64,000 nt of DNA from Klebsiella pneumoniae (lineage in GTDB: Bacteria; Myxococcota_A; UBA796; SXON01), in assembly GCA_945861635.1 (NCBI GenBank), contig CAMAWH010000025.1, positions 1 through 64,000 on the forward strand, read 5' to 3'. Position numbers and translations under genes: made by a program. Numbering within the stretch: position 1 is the stretch's first letter; each line of letters opens with the position of its first letter. This document shows positions 16,627 through 26,741 of the stretch, one piece after another. Below the pieces are notes generated by a model. It saw only the letters and a list, made by a program, of their open reading frames with translations, was not told the origin of the DNA and did not search any database.

Positions 16627-17469
16627 ATGTCGTTGAAGGATCGCGTTGTCATCATCACGGGTGCGAGCCGCGGCGTCGGCGCGGCGTGTGCGGTCGCCTG
16701 TGCAAAAGAAGGCGCGAAGCTCGTGCTCGCCGCCAAGACCGTGGACCCCGATCCGCGCTTGCCCGGCACGCTCGGGGAGACGGCGCGCCTCGTTGAGGAA
16801 GCCGGGAGTGAGGCGCTGATCGTGCCTTTTGACGCGCGTGATGTGGCGCAGTGCGAGGACGTTGTTGCCAAGGCGGCCGCACATTTTGGGCGCGTCGATG
16901 TGCTGGTCAACAACGCAGGGGCGATTTTCTGGGCGCCCGTGGCCGATTGGCCGCCGAAGAAGTTCGATCTCGTCATGGCGGTCAATGTGCGCGCGTCGTG
17001 GGCCATGTCGCGCGCGGCGATTCCTCACATGCGGAAGGGCGGGTGGGGGCACGTGCTCATGATGTCACCGCCGATCAATCCCCTTGCAAGCGTCGGAAAG
17101 GCGCCCTATCTCATCTCCAAGCTGGGGATGACGATGCTCGGAATGGCGATTGACGCCGAAGAGAAGGTAAACGGAATTGCGGCACACGCGCTCTGGCCGG
17201 TGACGGCGATAAAGACGGCGGCTACCGTCAATCTTGCCATGGGTGACGACGCAACGTGGCGGTCTGCGGATATCCTGTCGGAGGCGACGGTCGCGTTGGT
17301 TCGTCGTAATCCGCGTGAATGCACGTTCCGGGCGTGGTTGGACGAGGAGGTGCTCCGGACGGAGGGCGTTACCGACTTCACCCGGTACCGTTGCGATCCC
17401 GCAAGTGAGCCCCCGGCCATGAGCATCGAGCTGGTCGATCCGGGGTGGAGCGAAAGGAACGGTCGGTAG
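16627..17469 (+). CDS. Short-chain dehydrogenase/reductase (HSDL2-like)
   Basis: This 280-residue Rossmann-fold oxidoreductase has TGASRGVG for NAD(P) binding (residues 11-18), NNAG near residue 95, a Ser before PPINP and the catalytic YxxxK in YLISK near residue 160. The length and the IKTAATVNL segment resemble the SDR domain of HSDL2-type proteins, which act on acyl or steroid-like carbonyls. The C-terminal sterol-carrier domain of HSDL2 is absent. A GGGAG ribosome site lies before the ATG at 16627. The actual substrate is unknown. The stop lies 9 bp from the convergent giant-protein gene. Confidence 0.85.
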   Translation: MSLKDRVVIITGASRGVGAACAVACAKEGAKLVLAAKTVDPDPRLPGTLGETARLVEEAGSEALIVPFDARDVAQCEDVVAKAAAHFGRVDVLVNNAGAIFWAPVADWPPKKFDLVMAVNVRASWAMSRAAIPHMRKGGWGHVLMMSPPINPLASVGKAPYLISKLGMTMLGMAIDAEEKVNGIAAHALWPVTAIKTAATVNLAMGDDATWRSADILSEATVALVRRNPRECTFRAWLDEEVLRTEGVTDFTRYRCDPASEPPAMSIELVDPGWSERNGR

Positions 17470-17478
17470 GGGCCCGCT

Positions 17479-20400
17479 TTATCGGATACGCCGCCGCCGC
17501 CCCGCGAAAACCGCAAGGCCCAGCACGCCCAGCCCCGCCAAGCTGCCGTCGGGCGTAGAACTGCACCCACACGACGCCGTCGGAAGCGGAATCTTCTCGG
17601 GATCGGTCGACCCGTCTGCGTCCGGACGCCAATCGACGGCGGTGTCGCGCGTGTCGGTGTCGTCCGTTCCGGAGTCGGTGTCTCCGGTGTCGATGGCGGT
17701 GTCTCCGGTGTCGATCGCGGTGTCCGTGTCCTCCACGCAATTCTCGTCCACGATGCCGTTGCAGTTTTCATCCCCGCGACCGCAGTCGTCGGTGGGGGCG
17801 CGGGTGTTCACATCGGCGTCGGCGTCGTCACAGTCGGTGCCGCCCCAGGCAATGGCCGATTCGCCGTCCAGATCGGCGTCGTAGTCATCCGCGCTGTCGC
17901 AGTTGGCGTCCACACCGTCGTAACTCACGTCCGTAGCGCCGGGATGGACCCACGCCTTCGTGTCATCACACTCCGCGGTGGCGAGGTAGCCATCCCCATC
18001 GCAATCGGTGCAGGCCGCGGCGTCGCTGCCATCACAGTCCTGATCGACGCCGTCGTCGGCAATCTCTGTTGCACCCGGGAAAATGCCGGCCTCCGCGTCA
18101 TCGCAATCGGTCGTGACGTCCACGCCATCCCCGTCACAATCGTAATCATCGCCGCCGCCGCAGTCCGAGTCGATACCGTCGTAGCAGACGTCGGTGGCCG
18201 CTGGATGGATGGCTGCGTCCGTATCCTCACAGTCATCGCCACCGTACCAACTGGAGAGAAATCCGTCTCCGTCGACGTCGTACTCACTCGAGCCGGTGCA
18301 GTCGTTGTCGATGCCGTCGTACGGGAAGTCGAGGGCGCCGGGGTTGATGGTGGCCGCTGCGTCGTCACAGTCGAGGCCGCCCCAGGCGTCGGAGTCGTAC
18401 CCGTCGAGGTCGCAGTCGTAGTCCCCCTCTCCGCCGCAGTCCTGATCGACGCCGTCGTAGCAGGTATCGACCGCGGAGGGGAACACGCTGCCATCGAGGT
18501 CATCGCAATCCTCGCCCCCGTCGGCAATGGCGTCGTAGCCATCCAAATCCGCGTCGAATTCCGGCCCCCCGTCACAGTTGTAGTCTTCCGCCGACCCCGG
18601 CGGGTCTGCGATGCCGGGATTGTAGAGATCATCGGCGTCGTCACAGTCCTCTCCGTCGTACTCGTCAGAGTCGTAGCCATCTCCATCACAGTCGTATTCG
18701 GCGGAGTCGTCGCAATCCGTGTCGATGCCGTCATAGCAGATATCGCCGGTTGCACCGGGGTGTGCGGTGGGCTCGGCGTCGTCGCAGTCGTCCCCGCCGT
18801 AGCCTTCTGCGTCGTAACCATCCGCATCCGCGTCGTAGTCGCTCTCGGTGGCGCCCGAGCAGTCTGAGTCCACGCCGTCGTAGTAGGTCTCTCCCGCACC
18901 TGGACTCACACTCGCATCGCCATCATCACAGTCGGAGAAGGAGCCACCGCCGGTGGGATACCCGTCCGCGTCGGAGTCAAAGTCGTCGTTGCCGGCACAA
19001 TCGCTGTCCACGCCGTCGTACCAGGCGTCGGTGGCGTCGGGGTTGACGGCGTCATCTTCGTCATCGCAGTCATCGCCGCCGTAGGTCGATGAGTCGTGAC
19101 CGTCCTGATCCGCGTCGTAGTCGGAGATTCCGTCACAATCGCTGTCCACGCCGTCGTAGAGCGTGTCCGTTTCACCAGGATTGACGGTGTCGGTCGTGTC
19201 GTCACAGTCGTCGTCGGAGGTGTACCCGTCGTGGTCCGCATCAAAATCATCGTCCTCCGCGCAGTCGGAGTCCACGCCGTCGTACCAGGTCTCTGTCGCC
19301 GTAGGACTGACGGTTGCATCGGTGTCATCACAATCGCCCTCCGATTCCGTCAGGCCGTCGCCATCGGAGTCATCGAGGCCCAACTCGGAGAAGGTCAGGT
19401 CGTCGATGCCAAACGTGTCTCCCGAGGAGGAGAGGACGATTTCATCCACGCCATAGTCGTAGGTGAAGCCAACGAATTCACTGGCACCGCTGCCGACAAA
19501 GGTGGAGGAGTACAGCAGCGCGCCATCCACGTAGCCTTCGATGGTGATGGTGCCGTCCGCATCGAGGAGTGTGAAGGAGAGCGCAGGTTGAATCTCGTCG
19601 AATACGACGTCCAAGACGTTGCTGACGGCCTCTCCGCCCAACGATCCGGTGGGCGCCGTGCCATCGATGTCGGTGGCGACGGTTGCACTGCTCTCAAAAT
19701 CCGCGCCGAGCGATTCGTACTGGTCGTCTACCGTCAGGCCGGCACTCAGATCCTCGAAATCGATGGCAGTAGGCGTAATGTCTGCCGCCGCCGTCCATAT
19801 ACCGCTGTCCGTGTAGGTGGTTGCACCCCCGCCATCGACGTACCCATCACAGTCGTCATCGATGCCATTGCCGAGGATCTCAGCGGCGCCGGTGTGAATG
19901 TTGGCATCTTCGTCGTTGCAATCTCCCGCGAGGTCCGTCTCGCCGTCGAGGTCACGGTCACTGTCGTATCCCCACGCGACTTCGATCTCGTCCAACCCAA
20001 AGCCGTCCACGGTGGCGGTTGCCATTGTAATCGTCGTCACCGGCTCGACGAATGTCCAGCCGCGATAGTCCCCACCTGACCGGTTGTCGGCGCGCAATTC
20101 GAAGTCGTAGGCGTCCACGACGCTTCCCGAGGCGTTGGCCGCCGTCAGCGTGAAATCGTCGTCCCCATCGATAATGCGGAGCGACATGGCGTCCACTTCG
20201 TCGTCGAACGTGAGGGTTACCGTTCCGTTGGCTTCGTACACGGCAAAGCTGTCCACCGGCCACGATCCGTCGATGCGATCGTCGGCTACGCCATCGCTGA
20301 AGGTGATGCCGCCGTACTCGCCGACGACCTCACCCTCCGTGTACGTTTCAAAGTCGAACGTGTCGCCGATGGTGGCGTTGATCTCGTCGAGGTCCCATGC

Positions 20401-22566
20401 GAAGTTTTCGGCCGTCGTGCGCACGCGGATGACCTGGTCGATCCACCCGTCACAGTCCCCGTCGATGCTGTCGGCGAGGGTTTCGCTGCCCCCGGGAAAC
20501 GCGAGCGGCTCCGCGTCGTCACAATCATTGCCGCCGGCGTCCGCGTTGATGAAGCCGTCGGCGTCGTCGTCCTCAAAGTCGGGGTGCGAATCGTAGGCGT
20601 AAATGCCCCCATCTCCCGTGAAACCGATCGTCGCGTAGGGCGCAGAGGCGAGGAGCGTCACCGAGCCGTCCGCGTTCGTCGCCGTGCCCATCGCCGTCGT
20701 GAGGGCGCCTGCACTCTCACTCCCGTGGACGATCTGGTTGGCGGACGTGATGAGCGCGGCGCCGGAAGGCATTTCCGAGAAGATGTAGGCCGCCCCGCCG
20801 GCGGATGCGCCGGACGCCGCGTTGGGCGCGCCGACGATGAAGTCGTCGAGGCCGTCTCCGTTGAGATCGCCCTGGGCCAGAGTGGACCCCGTGTACGACG
20901 ACGCTGCGGTGCCGGAGATGGCCCCGTCCATCGTTGCAGCACTCGTAGGACACGTCGAGGCGTCCGGGTCGGGTTGCACGTATGTAATGCCGCCGCCGGT
21001 GACGGTGGTGGTGGCTCGGGGAGCGCCGACGATCAGGTCGAGGAGCCCGCTGCCGTCGAAGTCGCCGAGGGTCAGGGCGTCGCCGTAGGAACCGTTGGCG
21101 ACAGTGCCGTTGATCTTGCAGATCGCCGCGGACGACGCGTCGTAGGTGCCGGTGTACGAACCGCCCGCGAAAATGAAGACGCGACCGGCGTTGGTGGCCG
21201 AGGTGTCGTTGTTCGGGGCGCCGACGACAAACTCCGACGCCCCATCGCCATCCATGTCCCCGGTGACGACGCGGGTGCCAAACCCGTCCGTTGCGCTGGC
21301 GCCGTTTATCGTGATGGCGACCGTCGGAAAGGACTGAAACCCGGAGGGTATCGTTCCGCCGAAGTAGAGGTACAATGCTCCAGAATCGACGCCGCTGGTG
21401 TCAACGCCGGGGGCGCCGCTCAACAAATCGCCGTAGCCGTCTCCATCGACGTCTGCGCCGGTTGCGATGGAGGTGCCTGCCATCGGACGGGGCGTGGAGG
21501 TTGTGGCGTAGCCACGGAAGCGCGCGTCGGCGTCCGTCGTTGCGTAGCTGCCGCCGTAGCCGCTGCCGAAAAGGTAGACCGTGCCAGTCTTTGTCGCGAC
21601 GTCACCATTCTCGGGCGCGCCGATGAACACCTCCCCTTCCCCGTCCCCATCGAGGTCACCGATGGAGAGCGACTGGCCGAACTTCTCAATCGCGGTTGCG
21701 CCGGTAAAGGTGGCGTCCGAGGTGGAAAGGAGGCCGGGCGCATCGGGGCGGTAGGCGGCGTACACGGTGCCGGTTCCGCGATCCTGATCGCCGATCAACA
21801 TGTCGTCCGTCCCGTCGTCATTGATGTCGCCAAAAGCCAGCGCTCGGCCGGCGTAGGCGGTGCTTGCAACGCCCGTCCACGGGGCGTCCAACTCGGACGT
21901 GTACACGTCGTCACGTGCCGGCCGTGAATCCTCGTCCCCGAACCACGCAGATGTGCCGTCGGCGATGCCTCCGGAGCAGGCGTATTCGAGGCCGGAGAGC
22001 GAGCCTGCGGTACCGACGAAAGCGCTAGCGCCGCCGTCCACCGCCGCATCGCCGAACGTGACATCATCCCAGACGATGACCGCCTCATTCCGGCCTTCGA
22101 GAAGCCAGATCTGGAAGCTGGCCGCGCCGCCGGACGTCGCGTGGGCCACGCTGTCCCAGCTCACCACGAATGTGCGGTACGGGTACGTGCCGAACGTGGC
22201 GGTGTGGACGGTCGAGGCCGCCAGATCGTCCCAAAACGGCGCAATGCCGGTCCACGTGTTCGACGCACCGGGGCAAGCGCCCGCGGCGTCGGTCGACGCG
22301 TTCTCGAAGAAGACGACGCCATTCGAGGACACCGATACCGTCGAGTAGCTGGCACCGTAGAACGTGAAGGCGAAGGGGAGGGGAACGGACGCCGTCGCGT
22401 CGTCACCGAGCGCCCACGCGTCTCCCCCGCTGGCATCGAGCCACTCGTGCGAGGGCGCGTTCGTGGCACCCGCGGAATCGGTGTAGACCATGCCGGCGGT
22501 GTCGGGACCGCCCGAGGCGGCGCGCGCCGTCGGCGAGAGCAGGGAGCAGAGGGCGAGCAGGCGCAT
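17479..22566 (-). CDS. Giant secreted FG-GAP/MopE-repeat protein with MYXO-CTERM anchor
   Basis: The 1695-residue product starts with a signal peptide (ending TARAAS). It has a nidogen-like beta domain (residues 20-200) and about seven FG-GAP/integrin-alpha-type repeats (GDINDDGTDD, GDLDGDGEGE, GDFDGSGLLD and others, roughly 230-650). About 14 MopE-type units with Asp-rich calcium loops and paired cysteines follow (DxDxDGY ... DCDD ... YDGVDSDC), interrupted by two beta domains. It ends TASCGCSS, a hydrophobic helix and GRRRRIR, matching MYXO-CTERM sorting. It should be a calcium-loaded surface or released adhesion protein. The start at 22566 follows TAAAGT by 7 nt. Confidence 0.88.
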   Translation of the reverse strand: MRLLALCSLLSPTARAASGGPDTAGMVYTDSAGATNAPSHEWLDASGGDAWALGDDATASVPLPFAFTFYGASYSTVSVSSNGVVFFENASTDAAGACPGASNTWTGIAPFWDDLAASTVHTATFGTYPYRTFVVSWDSVAHATSGGAASFQIWLLEGRNEAVIVWDDVTFGDAAVDGGASAFVGTAGSLSGLEYACSGGIADGTSAWFGDEDSRPARDDVYTSELDAPWTGVASTAYAGRALAFGDINDDGTDDMLIGDQDRGTGTVYAAYRPDAPGLLSTSDATFTGATAIEKFGQSLSIGDLDGDGEGEVFIGAPENGDVATKTGTVYLFGSGYGGSYATTDADARFRGYATTSTPRPMAGTSIATGADVDGDGYGDLLSGAPGVDTSGVDSGALYLYFGGTIPSGFQSFPTVAITINGASATDGFGTRVVTGDMDGDGASEFVVGAPNNDTSATNAGRVFIFAGGSYTGTYDASSAAICKINGTVANGSYGDALTLGDFDGSGLLDLIVGAPRATTTVTGGGITYVQPDPDASTCPTSAATMDGAISGTAASSYTGSTLAQGDLNGDGLDDFIVGAPNAASGASAGGAAYIFSEMPSGAALITSANQIVHGSESAGALTTAMGTATNADGSVTLLASAPYATIGFTGDGGIYAYDSHPDFEDDDADGFINADAGGNDCDDAEPLAFPGGSETLADSIDGDCDGWIDQVIRVRTTAENFAWDLDEINATIGDTFDFETYTEGEVVGEYGGITFSDGVADDRIDGSWPVDSFAVYEANGTVTLTFDDEVDAMSLRIIDGDDDFTLTAANASGSVVDAYDFELRADNRSGGDYRGWTFVEPVTTITMATATVDGFGLDEIEVAWGYDSDRDLDGETDLAGDCNDEDANIHTGAAEILGNGIDDDCDGYVDGGGATTYTDSGIWTAAADITPTAIDFEDLSAGLTVDDQYESLGADFESSATVATDIDGTAPTGSLGGEAVSNVLDVVFDEIQPALSFTLLDADGTITIEGYVDGALLYSSTFVGSGASEFVGFTYDYGVDEIVLSSSGDTFGIDDLTFSELGLDDSDGDGLTESEGDCDDTDATVSPTATETWYDGVDSDCAEDDDFDADHDGYTSDDDCDDTTDTVNPGETDTLYDGVDSDCDGISDYDADQDGHDSSTYGGDDCDDEDDAVNPDATDAWYDGVDSDCAGNDDFDSDADGYPTGGGSFSDCDDGDASVSPGAGETYYDGVDSDCSGATESDYDADADGYDAEGYGGDDCDDAEPTAHPGATGDICYDGIDTDCDDSAEYDCDGDGYDSDEYDGEDCDDADDLYNPGIADPPGSAEDYNCDGGPEFDADLDGYDAIADGGEDCDDLDGSVFPSAVDTCYDGVDQDCGGEGDYDCDLDGYDSDAWGGLDCDDAAATINPGALDFPYDGIDNDCTGSSEYDVDGDGFLSSWYGGDDCEDTDAAIHPAATDVCYDGIDSDCGGGDDYDCDGDGVDVTTDCDDAEAGIFPGATEIADDGVDQDCDGSDAAACTDCDGDGYLATAECDDTKAWVHPGATDVSYDGVDANCDSADDYDADLDGESAIAWGGTDCDDADADVNTRAPTDDCGRGDENCNGIVDENCVEDTDTAIDTGDTAIDTGDTDSGTDDTDTRDTAVDWRPDADGSTDPEKIPLPTASCGCSSTPDGSLAGLGVLGLAVFAGRRRRIR

Positions 22567-22615
22567 GGGCGCCACTTTACCGCGAGCGGCGGGGCAGGTG
22601 TGCCAAACTCGCGTC

Positions 22616-24082
22616 ATGGGTGCGATTGAGCTGCTCGGTGCGTGGGATCGTGCGCGGGAAAAACCTCGCTACCGGTGGGGCGGGGTTGCGCTCGGGATTG
22701 TGATCGCCGCCGGATTGGCGTCGGTGCCGGTGGAGGGTCTCACCGTAACGGCGCAGCGCGCCGCAGCGGTCAGCTTCCTGATGGCGTTCTGGTGGCTCGG
22801 CGGCGTCCTTCCGGCGCCCGTCACGGGGATGGTGCCGCTCGTGGCCTTTCCGCTGCTCGGCGTCGCGTCGACCAAGGAGGTGGCGGCCCCGTACGCCGAC
22901 CCGCTCATTTACCTGATGCTGGGCGGGTTTGTACTCGGGTATGCGATGGAGGCCGTCGGGTTGCATCGGCGGTTGGTGGCGCTCCTGCTCGGCCCCGCGT
23001 GGGTGCGCGCGCGTCCGGACCGCGTGGTGTTGGCATTGATGGCGGCGACGGCTGCGATTTCAGGGTTCGTATCCAACACCGGCACGATGGTGATGATGCT
23101 GCCGATGGGGCTGGCGATGGCCGCGCACGTGTCGTCGTCTACCCGGGTTCGCAGTGCATTTGTGCTGTCCCTGGCGTACTCGTGCAGCATCGGCGGGGTT
23201 GCGACGCTCGTCGGTACGGCGCCGAACGCGGTTTTTGCGGGAATGGCGTCGTCCATTGCGCACCGGGAGGTCAAGTTCGTCGAGTGGATGGCGGTCGGCG
23301 TGCCCTTCGTCGTGTTGGCGTTGCCCGTGGCGTGGTTCGTCGTGAATCGGCTGACGCTCCGGCTGCCGGACGCCTCAGATGCGCCGATCGAGCGGCCTGA
23401 AAAGCCAGAGTGGGCCCCGGGGGAGGCGGCCGTGCTGACGATCATCCTGGCGTGCTTCGCGCTGTGGATCACGCGGTCACCGGTAGATTTGGGGGTGTTT
23501 GTCGTGCCGGGGTGGTCGCAATGGGTGGCCGTAAAAGTGGACGATGGCTTTGTGGCGATTTCGGCGGCGATGGTGCTGTTTCTGCTGCCGGGTCGCGCCG
23601 GTTTCTTACTGGACTGGAAGGCGTGCGCCGCGAAGATTCCGTGGGGGGTGCTGCTGCTGCTGGGGGGCGGATTCGCGATGGCGGATGTCATCCAGTCGTC
23701 AGGTTTGACGGCGTTTCTGGCAGAGCGCGCCAGCGGGCTGGCGGCGCTGCCGCCGTGGCTCGCGACGGCGGTGATTTGCGTCGGGATTTCGTTCTTGTCG
23801 GCGTTCACGAGCAACACGGCCACAACGCAGGTTGCGTTGCCGCTTCTGGCGGCGGGCGCTGCGGTGGCCGGGGTGTCGCCGTTGGCGTGGATGCTCCCCG
23901 CCACGATTTCGGCGTCGTGCGACTTCACGTTGGCGGTCGGTACGCCGCCGAACGCCATTGCCGCCGAGGCGGGGGATGTCTCGCCCGGCGACATGGCGTT
24001 TGCGGGGATTTTGTTGAATATCGCCTGCGCGTTGATCGCGACGATTGTATCCTTGACGTTTGGGGCGGCGGTGTTCGGGTAG
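22616..24082 (+). CDS. SLC13/DASS-family sodium:anion symporter
   Basis: This 488-residue inner-membrane protein has about 11-12 hydrophobic helices arranged as two inverted halves. Each half carries the signature Ser-Asn-Thr motif that binds sodium and substrate carboxylates: SNTGTMVMMLP near residue 155 and SNTATTQVALPL near residue 400. Downstream is TLAVGTPPNAIAAEAG, a conserved re-entrant segment of divalent-anion:sodium symporters. Family substrates are di- or tricarboxylates, sulfate or phosphate; which one cannot be told here. The ATG at 22616 has no ribosome site but a CAAACT hexamer 6 nt upstream. It diverges from the giant secreted protein gene over 49 bp. Confidence 0.88.
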   Translation: MGAIELLGAWDRAREKPRYRWGGVALGIVIAAGLASVPVEGLTVTAQRAAAVSFLMAFWWLGGVLPAPVTGMVPLVAFPLLGVASTKEVAAPYADPLIYLMLGGFVLGYAMEAVGLHRRLVALLLGPAWVRARPDRVVLALMAATAAISGFVSNTGTMVMMLPMGLAMAAHVSSSTRVRSAFVLSLAYSCSIGGVATLVGTAPNAVFAGMASSIAHREVKFVEWMAVGVPFVVLALPVAWFVVNRLTLRLPDASDAPIERPEKPEWAPGEAAVLTIILACFALWITRSPVDLGVFVVPGWSQWVAVKVDDGFVAISAAMVLFLLPGRAGFLLDWKACAAKIPWGVLLLLGGGFAMADVIQSSGLTAFLAERASGLAALPPWLATAVICVGISFLSAFTSNTATTQVALPLLAAGAAVAGVSPLAWMLPATISASCDFTLAVGTPPNAIAAEAGDVSPGDMAFAGILLNIACALIATIVSLTFGAAVFG

Positions 24083-24232
24083 GGGATTACGGAGGGGACG
24101 TTTGTTGCGTGTTTAGATTTGTTTGTGAGGAAGAAAGATGGTCATTCGATTCACACCTGACGCCTATCGAGACTCTATTCGCATGTTTATGAAGTTCGCA
24201 TGACGACGACCCCCGTCGCGTTACCATCCCGC

Positions 24233-26731
24233 ATGGTCCTCATGCTCCTGTTCGCCTGCTCCGATCCGCGCGTCGACGGTCACGCGGATGCCCCTCTCCG
24301 ATGTGGCCCTGCCGAGGTGGCGGACGGGGCCGTGTGCGTCCCCGAAGCGTGCGGGAGCGGCAAATGGGGAGACATCGGCGAAGCACAGGTTTTTGTCGAT
24401 GCGGGCGCCGACGAAGGGGGCGATGGGTCGTCCGACGCGCCTTTGCGCTCCATTCAGGCTGGGTTGAACGCTGCGGCAGGGGGCACGGTGGCCGTGGCGG
24501 CGGGTCGGTACGCCGAGGTGATCGAACTGACCACAGCGCATCACGGAACGAGGTTGGCAGGGCGCTGTAGGGAAATGGTGACGGTGGATGGCAGCGAGGG
24601 GGAGGACGACCAGCAGACCCTGCTCGCTCAAGGCGAGCCGACGAGTGAGTGGGCGGTTGAGCGGCTGACGATCACGGGCGGTCGCCACGGCGGTGTGCTC
24701 GTGCTCGGCGACATCGAGGGGGGAGATGGCGCCGGCGGCGTTTTGTCGCTGTACCGTGTGGACGTCGCGGCGAACGCGGACGTTGGCGTCGCGGCCATGG
24801 GCGTTGGCGCCACGCTGCGGATGGAGCACTCCCGTGTCGCCGACACAAAGGTGGCCAAGGGGGGAGTTTTCGGCCGCGGTGTGATTGCGGAGTTCGGCGC
24901 CAGCGTCAGCGTTTCGGATTCGACGATTGAGCGGAATCACGAAATGGGCGTGTTCGCGCTCAGCCCCGGAACGAGTGTTGTACTCGTTCGCACGCGCGTA
25001 AGCGAAACAGCGATGACGCGATTCGATATCGACGGCGCGGGGATCGTCGTGCGGGACGGCGCGGCGGTCACGGCGACCGATTGCACCATCGAGGGGAATC
25101 ACTACGGCGGCGTGCTCGCGGGCGACGACGGGTCGATCGTGATTTTAACACGAACAGACGTGCTCAATACGGAAACCGAGGGCGATGGCACGGGTGGTTG
25201 GGGCGTGGTTGCGCAAGGGGGTGCCTTCGTAGGGGTAGCGAACGCCACGATCCGCGGCAACCACAGCGCGGGGATTGCCGCGGACGGCGTTGGCAGCCTG
25301 ATTTCCTTGAGTGGGGTCTCTGTCACGGACACGGAGTCCGATGTAATCGGGGCGTTTGGAAGGGGTCTCAACATTGAGAATGGCGCGCGGCTCACGGCTT
25401 CCGACAGCGTGATTCGCCGAAACCGGGATGTGGGCGTTTCGCTGACAGGCGCGGGGACGTCGGTGACGCTCGCCCGTTCGGACGTGAGCGCTACGCGGGC
25501 GAAGCCGGATGGGACGCGCGGATGGGGGGTCGGCGTGCAGGACCGAGCGTCATTTTCAGCGGTGGATTGTCGGATCGAGGACAACGACGAAGTTGGCGTG
25601 TTCGCTGCGGACGAGGGGACGACCGCAGTGCTCCGGCGCGTTTCGATTGCGGGGCAAGCGGCCGACGCACCAAGGGATAGTCGAGGCGTCAATGTTCAGA
25701 ATGCTGCGTCCGTAGAGGTGATCGACAGTACGATACTCGGGAGCCGTGGCGTAGGCGTTTTCGTCGCGGGCCGAGGCGCCTCCGTGCGCATGGAGGCGTC
25801 TGAGGTCGCCGGCACGGAGCCGAAGGACGGCGGGGCGGGAGGCCGTGGCATCTCCGTCCAAGCCGGGGGCGTGTTCGTGGGCACGGCTTGCACGGTACAG
25901 AACAACCACGAAATCGGCATCTTCGCCGACGGCGAGGGAGCGTCGGTTTCCCTGACGGATTGCATCGTGCTCGGCACACGTTTGGACTGGACCGCACAGG
26001 CTGCTCCCGGCATCACCGCGCAGCGCGGAGCCGTGGTGTCGGCCACTCGCACACTTGTCGCCGACAACGAAGGACCGGGCGTGTACGTCGTGGGAAACGG
26101 CGCGATCGCGTGTGTGGGCTGCACGCTCACGCACAACCAGTTTGCGGGCGCCGTCTTGCTCGGGGGTACCCTGAACCTGACGTCGTCCGTCGTCGATGAG
26201 ACCATCCCCTCGGCCATTGACGGCGGTGGCGTCGGAATCTTCATCGGTCAGGTGGATCCGAGCGGCGCCGAGGAATTCCGGGCCATGGTCGTCACAGACA
26301 CGACGGTCGGCGCCCACCCGTACGCCGCCGTGTGGCTCGCGGCCGTGGGCAGCTATCAGATTCAGAACAGCACGCTCACGTCGGGTTCGGGCGTAGCCCT
26401 CTCGCCTGATCTGACCGTCCACGGCAATGCGCTGTATGTCCGTGACGCGGCCGTGGATCTCGTTGGAAATACGTTCAGCGGAACCAGCAAGGCGACTGCA
26501 AAGGCTACAATATTGTTGGACGCGAGCGCCGCAGCACTCGCCGGCAATGCCTGGTCGGGCACGACCGACGGTGACTTGAACTGGGACATCGTCCAGCAAG
26601 TGTGCACAAGGACCTCCCCCCTCGCCGAAACCGACGGCGCGCCCCACGCTCGGCTGTGCACGGACGATTGGGACGTCCATGTCGAGGATCTTTCCTTCGC
26701 AATTTATCTGGACGAAGCTCAAGCGTTGTGA
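24233..26731 (+). CDS. Right-handed beta-helix repeat lipoprotein (largest of three)
   Basis: This 832-residue lipoprotein has a very short leader (lipobox LFAC). After about 50 residues comes a segment shared with the other two beta-helix lipoproteins (VFVDAGADEGGDGSSDAP, then a hydrophobic strand and AAGRYAE). More than 15 coils of a parallel beta-helix follow, with recurring GVxxQ/GVGVF and NNHEIG-type turns in about 23-30 residue steps. Such helices bind or cleave polysaccharides, but no catalytic set was identified. The ATG at 24233 follows TACCAT by 5 nt; an ATG at 24200 is possible. Its stop lies 10 bp from the convergent beta-helix gene. Confidence 0.78.
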   Translation: MVLMLLFACSDPRVDGHADAPLRCGPAEVADGAVCVPEACGSGKWGDIGEAQVFVDAGADEGGDGSSDAPLRSIQAGLNAAAGGTVAVAAGRYAEVIELTTAHHGTRLAGRCREMVTVDGSEGEDDQQTLLAQGEPTSEWAVERLTITGGRHGGVLVLGDIEGGDGAGGVLSLYRVDVAANADVGVAAMGVGATLRMEHSRVADTKVAKGGVFGRGVIAEFGASVSVSDSTIERNHEMGVFALSPGTSVVLVRTRVSETAMTRFDIDGAGIVVRDGAAVTATDCTIEGNHYGGVLAGDDGSIVILTRTDVLNTETEGDGTGGWGVVAQGGAFVGVANATIRGNHSAGIAADGVGSLISLSGVSVTDTESDVIGAFGRGLNIENGARLTASDSVIRRNRDVGVSLTGAGTSVTLARSDVSATRAKPDGTRGWGVGVQDRASFSAVDCRIEDNDEVGVFAADEGTTAVLRRVSIAGQAADAPRDSRGVNVQNAASVEVIDSTILGSRGVGVFVAGRGASVRMEASEVAGTEPKDGGAGGRGISVQAGGVFVGTACTVQNNHEIGIFADGEGASVSLTDCIVLGTRLDWTAQAAPGITAQRGAVVSATRTLVADNEGPGVYVVGNGAIACVGCTLTHNQFAGAVLLGGTLNLTSSVVDETIPSAIDGGGVGIFIGQVDPSGAEEFRAMVVTDTTVGAHPYAAVWLAAVGSYQIQNSTLTSGSGVALSPDLTVHGNALYVRDAAVDLVGNTFSGTSKATAKATILLDASAAALAGNAWSGTTDGDLNWDIVQQVCTRTSPLAETDGAPHARLCTDDWDVHVEDLSFAIYLDEAQAL

Positions 26732-26741
26732 GCGTATGCGG

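Noticed and set aside
17800-19400. CRISPR-like spacing of short GTC/GTCG repeats
   Set aside because: The regular period comes from the MopE protein repeats; there are no identical direct repeats of 25-40 nt with unique spacers and no cas genes.
20584-21927. A 447-codon plus-strand frame
   Set aside because: It is antisense to the FG-GAP repeats of the giant secreted protein; its Val/Gly/Arg-rich repeats mirror the GDxDGDG codons.
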